The notes: generated from the sequence alone by a model not told the origin. DNA of 64,000 nt from Marisediminitalea oceani (GCF_003731635.1 NZ_RCUA01000007.1:99644-163643); one strand, 5' to 3'. Numbered from the stretch's first letter, positions 39,135-47,941 are shown. Translations and numbers: made by a program.

Positions 39135-41042
39135 TTAAAGAAAGGTAACCTTAACGATGGATGTATTAACCTCGGCATGACCTAGATAAATTATATCGTC
39201 GCCGTAAGACCCCACTTTTTTATTGAGTACTCTGTTGCGGGTACTGGCAATGTTTTGCTGGCTGATGGCATCAATGATGTAAGACTTATCACCTTTACTG
39301 TACCAATGGACAATTTGGCCATTATGTTCAAACAAAAGCCTGTTCATGGTGGGGGAGGCGATGATCTCTCGCTGTTCATTAACAATTTTGCCGCTGAGTT
39401 TATCAACATACATGCATTCCTGGTCCGAAGAAAATACCCGCTCTCCCTGAGCCGCAATTTTTCTTACTGAGTTACCATCTCCGTTAAAGCTATAAACTCC
39501 GTCATCAGCTTCGGCGAGGAAGCATTGACCATTGGTAGCCAGTTCCACTACCTTCAACTTGTCGATAAGCTCAGGCTTAGTTCTATTTAGGCGGTAAAGG
39601 CCTGACGCTCCGGCCAGATAGATGTTGTCATTGAAAAACGCGACATGTCGAAAGTTAAGCGCGGTGGTTAGATATACCGAATTAATTAACTTATTTTCCT
39701 GCAGCTGCTCAATGACGTAGCCAGTATTAGTGGTACCTAAAATAGTCAGTATGTTATTGGTGTAGTCGAAATCATCAATACCGTTTTCGAGACTGTAGGT
39801 AAAGTCACCTGAAGTGCTGTAGATGACCCGCTTCGAGGTATTGCCAACAGAAATATACAGGTCGTCCTGCAGGAACAGGGGATCGTCAATTTTGTTGGTT
39901 TGCGGAGCCATCAGAAGGGTTGGAAATATTTCGCTATCGATATCGTTGTTGTTGAGTGGGACGGTCAATAACTCATTATGGTTACCAACAAATACCAGAT
40001 TATCGTCTGACACCGCAACTGAATAAGGCTTGCCCCGGAACTGGTACAAGATATGTTGTTTTTCATGGCCCAAATACATCAATGACATTTGATCAAGATG
40101 GTTTATCCGCAGAGAGAACAGACCTTCGCCATAAGCTTTTATAAAGCTGTCTATAAACTTGTTATCGGTTGCCGGGCTGACGTTAATAGCAGTAACCTTT
40201 TCCAGGTGTTGTGTACGTAGATCATAGATATAGGGCTCTATAGAAGCATTAGGTTCAACATTAAAGGTCACATAAAAACGGTGCTCATCGATCCAGTCGA
40301 AGGAGGGGAAAGAGTTCTGACGATTACATGCAAGCTGATCTATCAGTTGACGAACGGGTTCAGCGTAAATTTTAATTATGCAGCGAGCGTCCTCAATAAC
40401 ATGCATGATGGTTTTGCCACTGCTATGGATTTCAATACCTCTGAAAGCGCCGGGGAAATCAGCCTCCATTAAAACTGAATTCTGGCGATTTTTCGTTTGA
40501 TAGAGGGTAGAGCTGCTTTTGTCTCTGGTAGTAACAAAGAACGTATCCTCGAACAGCGCGTAATCCAAAATGTAGTCTTTAGACTCAAAAACGGTTTGTA
40601 TCGACGGTTTTGGCAGTGAATGGCCGCCAGACCTGTTCAGTATGAACAAAAGGACCGTCAAACAGCAAAGCGTTAAAACCGTGCAGGAGGCAATCCATGT
40701 TAGTCGGCTCCCGCTGTGTTTCAGCGGTTGTTTTGCAGGTTCATTTGCATCCAGTTGCTCGAAAAGCAATTGGTAGCCTTTACCTCTGATATTTTTAAAG
40801 GCGTCCTTATCGTCAAATTTTATCCTCAGCCCGCTGATAAGTTTGCGTAACGAATTGTGTGTCACGACGCGTTCACCCCATACGGCGGACTCAATGGATG
40901 CTGTTTCTACAAAGCCATCAGGAGCGGCAAAAAATAACTCCAGTGCCGCTTTTTCCTGATGGGTAATGTCTATGAACTGGTTGCCTTTTTCTGCCGAATC
41001 CAGGTTTTCCGACAATAAATAACCACTAATTTTATATCTCAC
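39135..41042 (-). CDS. CadC-like membrane-bound transcription regulator
   Basis: 635 aa, with a GTG start. Residues 1-105 form a winged helix of the OmpR/ToxR/CadC type (HQEKAALELFFAA, VETASIESAVWGERVVTHNSLRKLISGLR, IRGKGYQLL). One membrane span lies at about 128-148, and the remaining 480 residues are predicted periplasmic and rich in short beta repeats, which suggests a propeller-like sensor. Such one-component regulators read a periplasmic signal and bind DNA from the membrane. It is convergent to the receptor-halogenase operon and is a candidate controller of it, but no direct evidence is visible. It has no close named relative that I recognise. Confidence 0.75.
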   Translation of the reverse strand: MRYKISGYLLSENLDSAEKGNQFIDITHQEKAALELFFAAPDGFVETASIESAVWGERVVTHNSLRKLISGLRIKFDDKDAFKNIRGKGYQLLFEQLDANEPAKQPLKHSGSRLTWIASCTVLTLCCLTVLLFILNRSGGHSLPKPSIQTVFESKDYILDYALFEDTFFVTTRDKSSSTLYQTKNRQNSVLMEADFPGAFRGIEIHSSGKTIMHVIEDARCIIKIYAEPVRQLIDQLACNRQNSFPSFDWIDEHRFYVTFNVEPNASIEPYIYDLRTQHLEKVTAINVSPATDNKFIDSFIKAYGEGLFSLRINHLDQMSLMYLGHEKQHILYQFRGKPYSVAVSDDNLVFVGNHNELLTVPLNNNDIDSEIFPTLLMAPQTNKIDDPLFLQDDLYISVGNTSKRVIYSTSGDFTYSLENGIDDFDYTNNILTILGTTNTGYVIEQLQENKLINSVYLTTALNFRHVAFFNDNIYLAGASGLYRLNRTKPELIDKLKVVELATNGQCFLAEADDGVYSFNGDGNSVRKIAAQGERVFSSDQECMYVDKLSGKIVNEQREIIASPTMNRLLFEHNGQIVHWYSKGDKSYIIDAISQQNIASTRNRVLNKKVGSYGDDIIYLGHAEVNTSIVKVTFL

Positions 41043-41642
41043 GGTAATACTTTTTTAATTCTTATTCGAGGCAGTACTCACCATACGAAGCAGGAGCAAT
41101 ATCGCTGTCGTTTTAGTAAGTCATCAGACTGCTTTATTAATTTGAATGGTCAGAGAATGCGGGCTGTTTGAGAAAGGCCAGAAAGTACATCTTATTGTTC
41201 ATTATTGTCAGTCCGTTAACGTCAAAAGGAGTGCTTTTATAACTCTGATTATTGTTTTTCAACTAGCTGCAAACCGTAAAGACGCTTCGCATGGTAAGCC
41301 AGATAAAAATCAGACTACCGGTTTGTTTTGAGCAACAACTCATAGTCTACGCCAGTCTTTGATGCAGTGTAATGATTCAGGAAGGGTAAATCAATAAGCT
41401 GCAGGTTGATTTTTAACTATATGATTTTCATGGAAATTCACACTTAATCACACAATTTCAAATCATTTCACTATCAGTTTGTGACCAAGCTGGATGATAT
41501 TTCGTCACGGTCTGCTGTGGCCTGTTTGTTCAGGTTGCAGTCGCCCATCAATACAAAAATATTTGATATACAAGCTCTCATTAGCAGGGCATTAACCAAT
41601 GAACCAGATTGAGTGCAATTTTAGCAAATGGAAAGAATTACG
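41043..41642. other. 600-bp intergenic region, no gene recognised
   Basis: AT-rich, between the CadC-like gene (minus) and a lipoprotein gene (plus). A 61-codon frame at 41146-41331 has no convincing ribosome binding site or recognisable product and I leave it out. Promoters for both flanking genes must be here. I see no hairpin with a T tract. Confidence 0.4.
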
Positions 41643-42371
41643 ATGAAGAAGTTGGGACTAGTGACCGCCGTTATAGCAATAACGAGTTTGGGTGGATGTG
41701 CGTCAGTAAATAATGCTGCAGTCGAGAAGAATAAGAGTATTGAACTGTACCGGGTATTTGATATTAAAACCACTGCAGACCGTTATGTAGTCACCGAGGC
41801 GGCAAGTGATGGCCTTGGTGCTAATGTGTCTTCGGCCGATGAACAAAACCCGATTGTGATGGGTGAAACGCCAAAAAAACCGGGACGTTTTAAGCCTGTT
41901 GATGGTAGCAAGGATATGGGACAGGCCAGCGGTGTAATGGCGTTTGCCATGAAAATGAATCCATCTTTGAATAACATGCTGAAAGTCGCGTCATGTGAAG
42001 GTGCCGTATGGACCGCCACAGCAAGAAAAGATGTGGATAACGCCTTCAACATGTCATTTAATCTTTGTCTTTGGCACTACGAAGGAGGCTATGCTCTGGA
42101 CGTTTACGCAAACTACACAAAGAAAGAGGGAGGTGGTTTCCTCGGCGTAGATGGACTGGCTCGTAAAGCGGCTTACGCGATGGTCGGTACACCTGAAGAG
42201 TGGGCAGAAAAAACAGTGTTGGATGTGGTTCGTAAAATCAAGCAGCAAACCGGCGGTGAAGTTAAGTTCCTCGAGGGCTACCCGCGAATGAACTCTGCAC
42301 CCTGGCAAGATTCCGGTGAAGTCTTCAATGAAGATGGCTTCCTGGCACCAGCCCCGGTAGCACCAAACTAG
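41643..42371 (+). CDS. Uncharacterised lipoprotein
   Basis: 242 aa from ATG 41643, with GGAAAGA about 6 bases upstream and a short lipoprotein signal ending in LGGC. The mature part has no domain that I recognise. It contains a tidy alternation of charged and hydrophobic blocks, one internal Cys pair region (KVASCEGAVWTATARKDVDNAFNMSFNLCLWHYEGGY), and a C-terminus rich in Pro. An outer-membrane or periplasmic structural or stress role is possible. A hairpin follows its stop. It stands alone, not in an operon. Confidence 0.6.
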   Translation: MKKLGLVTAVIAITSLGGCASVNNAAVEKNKSIELYRVFDIKTTADRYVVTEAASDGLGANVSSADEQNPIVMGETPKKPGRFKPVDGSKDMGQASGVMAFAMKMNPSLNNMLKVASCEGAVWTATARKDVDNAFNMSFNLCLWHYEGGYALDVYANYTKKEGGGFLGVDGLARKAAYAMVGTPEEWAEKTVLDVVRKIKQQTGGEVKFLEGYPRMNSAPWQDSGEVFNEDGFLAPAPVAPN

Positions 42372-42381
42372 TTTTACCATA

Positions 42382-42405
42382 CACGAAGGGCTCAAGCCCT
42401 TCGTG
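42382..42405 (+). terminator. Hairpin after the lipoprotein gene
   Basis: A perfect 11-bp stem, CACGAAGGGCT (42382-42392) with AGCCCTTCGTG (42395-42405), and a two-base gap, 10 bp after the stop. The downstream sequence is ATTTACAC, so the T tract is poor. Confidence 0.55.
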
Positions 42406-42716
42406 ATTTACACTTAGATAGACCTTACAAATCCTCTCTGCCGTAATTTAACTTCCCCAGCTCATTTATAGTTATTTTCGCATTTTCACTGCGGGTGTGA
42501 CTTGATTTACGATTTTTTGTCACAAATGTCACTCGTCATTCATTTTTACCCATTCGCCGATAAACATCGAAAATGTGTCAATAAAATTTACAGTCCTCTG
42601 TAATTAAATCTGACAAATTTTACTAAGTTTGTAATTATTGGTTAAAAATTGATCTTGGCACGGTTATTTCATAGACAACATGAGTTCTGTAGTAGTTAAA
42701 TTTTGAGGTATTAATT
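42406..42716. promoter_or_regulatory. AT-rich upstream region of the PEP-CTERM-like gene
   Basis: 311 bp with several short A/T runs and the repeated word GTCACAAATGTCACTCGTC around 42518. GAGG at 42705-42708 is the ribosome binding site of the next gene. I assign no promoter boxes. Confidence 0.3.
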
Positions 42717-43547
42717 ATGAACGTTGTTAACTGTGCTATTAAAAGTAGTATTGCATTATTTGCTTTCAGCCCACTGGCGTCAGCTTCACTAATCACCGGT
42801 GACGTAAATCAGCAAATCTCAGGTCAGGGAAATTATTACGTTGATCTCGATGGCGATTCTGTCAACGATTTTAACTTTTATCATTACGACTATTCTTACT
42901 ACAATTATACGCCAGCAGTTTACGGCTCTACCTACAGACGTACTGCGTACACAACAAGCAGCGAAAACCAATATACCAACTTAACTGCATCAGGCGGGTT
43001 CAGCTTTTTAGCTTCGCCTTTAATGCTTGGCGAAACCATTAGTGCTGACGATAATTTCATCACTTTCGGCATGCTGGCGCAGTCCTACGAAAATGAGAGA
43101 ACCGCTTATAACTACCAATATGGCAGTCGCAGAAGGTATTGTAATAGTTGGGGCAAAAACTGTCGTTATTATACCTCATGGGGTAACGTGTATACTGCTC
43201 AGGGTTATTCTTATGAAACTCAGACCGGCTCCTGGATCGACGATGCGCTTGCAAATGGTGGTTCAGTAAGCGGATATGTTGGTTTTAAAAAGACCGATGA
43301 GCAAGGTAACGATTACCTTGGCTGGCTGGAACTTTCACTGAATACTCAGGGTGAGGGAACGATTGGTAGTTATGGCCTGGCGTCAGGTAGTAACATCAGC
43401 ACGTTAAATGCCGGTGAAGCGCCAGCGCCTTTAGCTGCACCTCAGGCTCAGGTAACTACTGACGTTTCTGCGCCAGGCGTACTAGGTCTGATGTCGCTGG
43501 GTATAGGCGGCCTTGCCCTGGCGCGTCGTCGCAGAACCAGTCTATAA
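42717..43547 (+). CDS. Tyr/Asn-rich exported protein with PEP-CTERM-like sorting tail
   Basis: 276 aa. An N-terminal signal peptide ends near SPLASA. The mature part is very rich in Tyr, Asn and Ser (for example FNFYHYDYSYYNYTPAV), and ends in a sorting-like tail: a short motif SAPGVLG, a hydrophobic helix (LMSLGIGGLALA) and a basic cluster RRRRTSL. This is the layout of PEP-CTERM proteins, with APG in place of PEP; canonical members are processed by an exosortase and end up at the surface or in the biofilm matrix. No exosortase is in the window. The first soluble segment DVNQQISGQGNYYVDLDGDSVNDF resembles a Ca-binding style loop. Confidence 0.72.
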   Translation: MNVVNCAIKSSIALFAFSPLASASLITGDVNQQISGQGNYYVDLDGDSVNDFNFYHYDYSYYNYTPAVYGSTYRRTAYTTSSENQYTNLTASGGFSFLASPLMLGETISADDNFITFGMLAQSYENERTAYNYQYGSRRRYCNSWGKNCRYYTSWGNVYTAQGYSYETQTGSWIDDALANGGSVSGYVGFKKTDEQGNDYLGWLELSLNTQGEGTIGSYGLASGSNISTLNAGEAPAPLAAPQAQVTTDVSAPGVLGLMSLGIGGLALARRRRTSL

Positions 43548-43584
43548 TCAGCAAAGGTTCTTGCTGGTTTCAGGTCTTCAACAC

Positions 43585-44433
43585 ATGCAGGTAGAAGATT
43601 TAACGGGAGTGTGCTCAGGCGCACTCTTTTCGTATTTTCCGGACTTTCTTACTGTTGATGGTCCGGTTCACTTTGCTGCCATAGTTGAAGATAACCGCTG
43701 TCTGGCGGTGTTTGCCATAGGCAGGATGGACCAGAACGATAATGACTTTTATTGTTTTGATATGTGCTTAGCGGATGGCCGTCCACTACAAACAAACCTG
43801 CAAATCACTCAAACACTTCAGCAGATAAAGGCCAATGCTGCCGAGCATGGTATTCGCCGGTTGCTTAAGCCAGCCCTGGTGGCTGAGCAGGATGTGCAGG
43901 TCTACCTCGATGCTGGTATGCAAATAGGCCGCTGGAGCAGCTTCTATGATATGGATCCCATTTATGTAGAAAGCTCTCTGGCTGCTGTACCGGACTTTGC
44001 CAAAAGCGGCATATCTTTTCATTCCTACGATCATGACGTGAATGCTGTAAACGAGCTGTGTCTTAATACCATGGGGGTGCTTACCCACGGGCATTTTAAA
44101 GCTACAGGCAATATGCCTACTAACCTCGACACGTCCTCATCGATTGCCTGCTTTTATCAGGGACAAGCCATCGCTGCCTTCGCCGCGCTGATCGATGAGT
44201 CCAAAGCTTACGCCTATCTGGACCCATTACTGGTTGACCCGGAATACCGACGCACCGCGTTATTCAGCAATATAATCCGTCGGGTTAGCAAATCTTTATG
44301 CGAGAAAGGCATCACAAAAGCACAGGTGCAAATATTGGAAGATAATAAACCTATGGTTCGATTTGTTGAGCGACTCAAAGGTTGTAAAACACATCGTCAG
44401 GCCACCCTTTATTTGGTGCTCGAAGATGACTAA
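43585..44433 (+). CDS. GNAT-like N-acetyltransferase
   Basis: 282 aa from ATG 43585; the open frame from 43513 overlaps the previous gene and is not a likely start. The C-terminal half reads as a GNAT fold: QAIAAFAALIDESKAYAYLDPLLVDPEYRRTALFSNIIRRVSKSLCEKG has the beta4 strand, the (Q/R)xxGxA-type acetyl-CoA loop in altered form (RRTALF) and the following helix, then a late VQILEDNKPMVRFVERLKG. The substrate is unknown. The 8-bp overlap with the next gene says the two act together. The N-terminal 140 residues look like a second, degenerate GNAT half. Confidence 0.6.
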   Translation: MQVEDLTGVCSGALFSYFPDFLTVDGPVHFAAIVEDNRCLAVFAIGRMDQNDNDFYCFDMCLADGRPLQTNLQITQTLQQIKANAAEHGIRRLLKPALVAEQDVQVYLDAGMQIGRWSSFYDMDPIYVESSLAAVPDFAKSGISFHSYDHDVNAVNELCLNTMGVLTHGHFKATGNMPTNLDTSSSIACFYQGQAIAAFAALIDESKAYAYLDPLLVDPEYRRTALFSNIIRRVSKSLCEKGITKAQVQILEDNKPMVRFVERLKGCKTHRQATLYLVLEDD

Positions 44434-45643
44434 ATTATTGAGTCTGCACCTGGCCGATTTCCAGTGGCGGCTTCTGATGAACGATAGCCTTGCAGGGCAG
44501 TTCCCTGTGCTGACTGCGTTATGTGAGTCAGGCGAGTCGGGCGCTACTGCCACTTTTGGTCACGAAGCATTGCTTTACGCTAGTATTTACAGTGGTTGTT
44601 CTCCCGATTCACACGGGGTGCTGGGATATGACGCGCGAAGACCCGACGGGCTGAATGTGGCGCCTGTTGCCAGGTTTCATGCCAGAAAGCCATTTGTCTG
44701 GGATCTACTGGATAATCAGGGTGTAGCCTGCGCTGTAGTTAATATGATGGCCACTTACGGCAGCCATGCCAGCTATAGTCATATTTTTAGCGATGTGATG
44801 GTAAAAAATAAAGCGGCTGGGCCAGCCGATATTTCGGTTTTACCCAGCAGCATATACCCAGCTCACAACAGACAACAGTTATTAAAAAACCAATGGCATC
44901 CCTCATTAATATCAGATGAAGATATAGCCGCTCTGACTGAACAATCGGGAGCTTTATCACAATCTGTTACCAGCACCCTGAAAGAAGCGCTCTGCCAGGT
45001 GGCGAATACGCAAAACATCATTATTGATGCGCTACACAGCAATGAAATAGCTGCGATTTTTGCCTGTTTCGACCCGCTTCGTACTCTGCTCAGCAACTCT
45101 GAGTTTACAATTGATACATCAATTATCATTAAAATCATGGCGTTTATTGATGGTTGCATTGGCGCCATTTTATCGGTTTGCCCGGATATTTCAGTTTGTA
45201 TTACCGGTGGTGGAGACCATCCGTTTGTTATTGTGCGGTTTCCTCAGTCACAGCCTGATCAATTGCTGTCATCTGACTTTTCCCTCTATGATGTCGCGCC
45301 CAGCCTGCTCGCCCTGTTTGGATATGCTTCAGCCGAACTAAACGGCAAACCAATCTATTCGCCTGATACCCCGCTCGTTGATATTTGTGGCCAGTGGCAA
45401 ACGGCGGAAGATGCCAGAATCAGAATGATTAAAGGGTTGATGCCGGATACTGCTGTTCCGCCATCGATGGATAAGTTACCCCTGATGCAGCAGGAGAATA
45501 TCCAGGCAGTAACGAATGAGCACAATTACCATTTGGCGCAGCATTGGATTTATGCTGGTCGACACGCTGACGCCCGGCACATCATCGACCGGGCTGAACT
45601 CACCTCTTCACAGCGTCGCTTACTTACCGAACTAATGGAATAG
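44426..45643 (+). CDS. Alkaline-phosphatase-superfamily protein
   Basis: 405 aa from ATG 44426, overlapping the GNAT stop by 8 bp. The fold signature is of phosphodiesterase/nucleotide pyrophosphatase type: LSLHLADFQWRLL (a metal Asp usually sits here), LYASIYSGCSPDSHGVLGYDA, a middle MATYGSHASYSH, and the C-terminal VCITGGGDHPF with FSLYDVAPSLLALFGY. The usual nucleophilic Ser/Thr and metal ligands are only partly visible, so activity is uncertain. The C-terminal 50 residues look like a single TPR-type helical pair. It is the last complete gene before the truncated dusA. Confidence 0.6.
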   Translation: MTKLLSLHLADFQWRLLMNDSLAGQFPVLTALCESGESGATATFGHEALLYASIYSGCSPDSHGVLGYDARRPDGLNVAPVARFHARKPFVWDLLDNQGVACAVVNMMATYGSHASYSHIFSDVMVKNKAAGPADISVLPSSIYPAHNRQQLLKNQWHPSLISDEDIAALTEQSGALSQSVTSTLKEALCQVANTQNIIIDALHSNEIAAIFACFDPLRTLLSNSEFTIDTSIIIKIMAFIDGCIGAILSVCPDISVCITGGGDHPFVIVRFPQSQPDQLLSSDFSLYDVAPSLLALFGYASAELNGKPIYSPDTPLVDICGQWQTAEDARIRMIKGLMPDTAVPPSMDKLPLMQQENIQAVTNEHNYHLAQHWIYAGRHADARHIIDRAELTSSQRRLLTELME

Positions 45644-45832
45644 GTGCAACTGACAGACTTCATCATCCTTATGACTTTGCGTTTTCTGCTTCGTTACGGG
45701 TTATGGTAATATTACGCACCGTTAAAATTTGCTTCTACGGCCGCCTGAAGCCCGTCGCTTCCTGTCTGCGCCCATCCTCCAAAGAGGTTAAAACCTGAGA
45801 GAAGCTCTGGATCTGTAAGAGAGTTTAGCTAA

Positions 45833-45925
45833 GTGGCTGATACAAATAAAATTGACATGAGTCAGACCAATCCTGTTATCGACAGAAGAATTTCAGTGGC
45901 TCCCATGCTGGATAGTCAGGACTAA
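45833..45925 (+). pseudogene. dusA: Truncated 5' end of dusA (tRNA-dihydrouridine synthase A)
   Basis: From the GTG at 45833 or the ATG at 45857 the frame reads SQTNPVIDRRISVAPMLD and then SQD and a stop at 45923-45925. IDRRxSVAPMLDWTDRH is the start of DusA, which reduces uridine 20 in tRNA; here the match breaks off right after the aspartate (45911-45913). The 5' end of dusA is a documented integration site for phages and genomic islands with dedicated tyrosine integrases. The rest of the gene is not in the window and presumably lies beyond the far end of the island. Confidence 0.8.
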
Positions 45926-46570
45926 CTTACAATAGCGTTGATTTATAAGGTGATTTCAACAAAAAGTGACAATTGTTGTATTCCCATTGTGTTCCTCAGT
46001 CTACTGAAATCGACGGAAAAAACTAGAAACCCACGTTAGTTTTTTTCTTCATTTAATTGTTCTTTAATTATTTCAATCAGCGTCTAAGCTTCCTAGAAGC
46101 CTGCACGGGTGAACTTAGTGATATAAGTCTTGAGACGTTCCAATACTCTTTCGTTGTTGAGCAGTGTCTGCCTGAGATAGTTTAAGGCTACTGGAACACG
46201 CTGAATTCGGCCATAAACCTCAACCAATCCATCTGGTAGATTGTTGTTACTGCTAACAGTTCGGCTGCTTCAGCAAGTAGAGTGTCCATGTGTTCACTAT
46301 TAATTGTTGTTCATTTTTAATGAACGATATTTAAAAGTGAACAAAATGAGATATCCCAACGGTTTTCTCTTTCCCCAAAACGTATATGTGTAAGAGTAAA
46401 ATGGGATGTAGCTGACAAATTGTCAAATTGTGCAATTTTCGCGTTATTGGTATGGCGATAAAAATTGACGTCCATGTCACAACAATCATCCTGACAGGAA
46501 AGGCTCTGCTAAAAAGTGGAGGAAAAGCCTCCGGTCTCTTTTTACGAACATATATGAATTTGCTGAGACA
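45926..46570. other. Island start, mostly non-coding with one broken small gene
   Basis: 645 bp after the dusA break. The only coding signal I can read is a frameshifted minus-strand gene at 46093-46289. The rest is AT-rich, with a stretch at 46300-46560 where I see no frame, repeat or RNA gene. Confidence 0.45.
46093..46289 (-). pseudogene. Small frameshifted gene, unknown function
   Basis: From ATG 46289 the minus strand reads MDTLLAEAAELLA, then the frame must change by one base near 46249 to continue NNLPDGLVEVYGRIQRVPVALNYL and RQTLLNNERVLERL, ending KFTRAGF and a stop at 46093-46095. The second part is long, charged and helix-like, unlike random translation, so I take it as a decayed gene of about 66 residues. 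No ribosome binding site is obvious. A sequencing error is an alternative cause of the shift. Confidence 0.4.
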
Positions 46571-47095
46571 TTAGTGATCTCCTCTGGTAAGAGCTAGCTG
46601 AGCAGCACATTCTTGTAACGAAGTCATTGCTTCGGCACGTTTCGTTTCCAGTAATGAACTGAGATCATCAACATGCACTAGATAAGGTGCTTTTTGTCGA
46701 TCACTCAATCTGAATATGTTCAACCTCAGGTCTCCTGCCTTAATCTGCCGAATTGCACTGTCATAAGATATGCCGATGTATTTTTCGACAACTTCGGTGA
46801 ACGGGATGATGGCGCTGCCGAATTGGGCGATTAAGCTAAGGGTAGTTGAGGTCATAGATGTCTCCAGTATATCGTTTTTTGAATTGTTACGTTTTTGGTC
46901 AATTAAATTGGCTAGGCCGAAAAGGCTAATGCAGTCCTTTTGCTCTGAGCGGATCTGTTTATAGCAAGGCTCTTTAATAAGCCGTTGCTTAAAGTGGGCC
47001 ACATTGGTTTCCCCCAACCATCCCTTGATGGTTTCATTTCGGAGAGAAATGGCCTCCGCTCCGAACTCGTTTATCAGTTTATAGAGTGTATTCAT
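46571..47095 (-). CDS. Two-module PrtN-like (pyocin activator family) protein
   Basis: 174 aa. The C-terminal half (about residues 83-152: TLSLIAQFGSAIIPFTEVV, then YDSAIRQIKAGDLRLNIFRL, then YLVHVDDLSSLLETKR) has the layout of PrtN, the small activator of pyocin genes (normally about 80-100 aa). The N-terminal half (TLYKLINEFGAEAISLRNETI, then HFKQRLIKEPCYKQI, then CISLFGLANLIDQKR) follows the same order of blocks, so the protein looks like a tandem duplication with the first copy more diverged. Such proteins are common in mobile islands as DNA-binding regulators. A DnaA-box-like TTATCCACA lies at 47102-47110, just upstream. Confidence 0.65.
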   Translation of the reverse strand: MNTLYKLINEFGAEAISLRNETIKGWLGETNVAHFKQRLIKEPCYKQIRSEQKDCISLFGLANLIDQKRNNSKNDILETSMTSTTLSLIAQFGSAIIPFTEVVEKYIGISYDSAIRQIKAGDLRLNIFRLSDRQKAPYLVHVDDLSSLLETKRAEAMTSLQECAAQLALTRGDH

Positions 47096-47323
47096 ATAAA
47101 GTTATCCACAGATTTTTGTAAAAATGACCAAATTTCTGGATGAATTATTACTTGTAATGAGGTAATTTCATTCACGACGGTTAGACGAAATTTCAACTTT
47201 TTTAAAAAAGTTAAATGGACGTAAAAAGTTTGAATTCTGCTGCGAAATGGTAAGTTACGTCTGACAAATTACTAATAAGGTCAAAAGGAAAATGAAGAGT
47301 TGGTGAGGATTAAGTTCTGAATC

Positions 47324-47716
47324 ATGCAGTACAATAAGAAAACGTATGCAGCGCTAGAAGAGAACGGCAAACGTCGTGCATTAGCTAAGACCCAGAAAGC
47401 GGAAAATTTTGAGTCAGCTTATCGCTGCGAAGAGTGTATCGAGCGTCAAGAAGTATCTATACCTGATCCAATTTTAATTCAATTAGACTTAAAGCAGTCA
47501 GATGCTCAAGGGTGGATAAGAAACACAAAAAATAGTGCTTGCTTAGATTGCAGGGCACACAAGCGTTTTCTGAAAGACGTGCCGGATTATGCAGCTCTAT
47601 TCACGGATAGCGAGTTAGACGATCCTAATGATCATCCGTTAGTGAGAGTATTGCAGAATCCTCCACCAGAGCTAGAGCTAATATGGAAGGTCGAAAGACA
47701 GATGCGTGAGAACTGA
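47324..47716 (+). CDS. Small protein with two Cys pairs, unknown
   Basis: 130 aa. A Lys/Arg-rich start is followed by RCEECIERQ (CxxC, about residues 35-38) and CLDCRAHKRF (CxxC, about 73-76), a spacing that would suit a zinc ribbon, then an acidic C-terminus. I do not recognise the family. AGGA lies about 14 bases upstream, farther than usual. It precedes the RT unit on the same strand by 470 bp and ends shortly before a weak dyad (47732-47841) that resembles the attC-like site after the next membrane-protein gene. Confidence 0.55.
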   Translation: MQYNKKTYAALEENGKRRALAKTQKAENFESAYRCEECIERQEVSIPDPILIQLDLKQSDAQGWIRNTKNSACLDCRAHKRFLKDVPDYAALFTDSELDDPNDHPLVRVLQNPPPELELIWKVERQMREN

Positions 47717-47860
47717 ACCCAAGCTGGATAAGTTCTAACTTGACGTGACAGAGTACAAATAAAGAACTCTATAAATTCTGACAGTTCAGCTATTGGTAAA
47801 AGCGGGCGTACTGGCAGTTCTTCTAAACGACAGGGTTGAACTCACAACGTATAACGGATA

Positions 47861-47941
47861 TCTGGTATTCTTTCTTCTGAAAACACAGAATTATTTTTTC
47901 AGAGGAAACGGGTGTTACTATGAGATTTCAGTAATAAGCTG
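47861..47941 (+). repeat. RT-flanking hairpin element, upstream copy
   Basis: 81 bp, similar along its whole length to 49736-49817. It begins TCTGGTATTCTTTC and ends CAGTAATAAGCTG. Inside, CTTCTGAAAA pairs with TTTTCAGAGG-like sequence to give a 10-bp hairpin with a loop starting CACAGA. It starts the presumed RNA. Confidence 0.75.

Noticed and set aside
41146..41331. 61-codon frame as a small gene
   Set aside because: No ribosome binding site, basic and low-complexity product, and no recognisable similarity.
47102..47110. TTATCCACA as a DnaA box marking a replication origin
   Set aside because: A single consensus box without clustered copies, an AT-rich unwinding array or a replication gene is not an origin; it may be chance.
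45914..47323. Integrase or excisionase at the left island end
   Set aside because: No frame shows tyrosine or serine recombinase motifs; the PrtN-like gene is a regulator.
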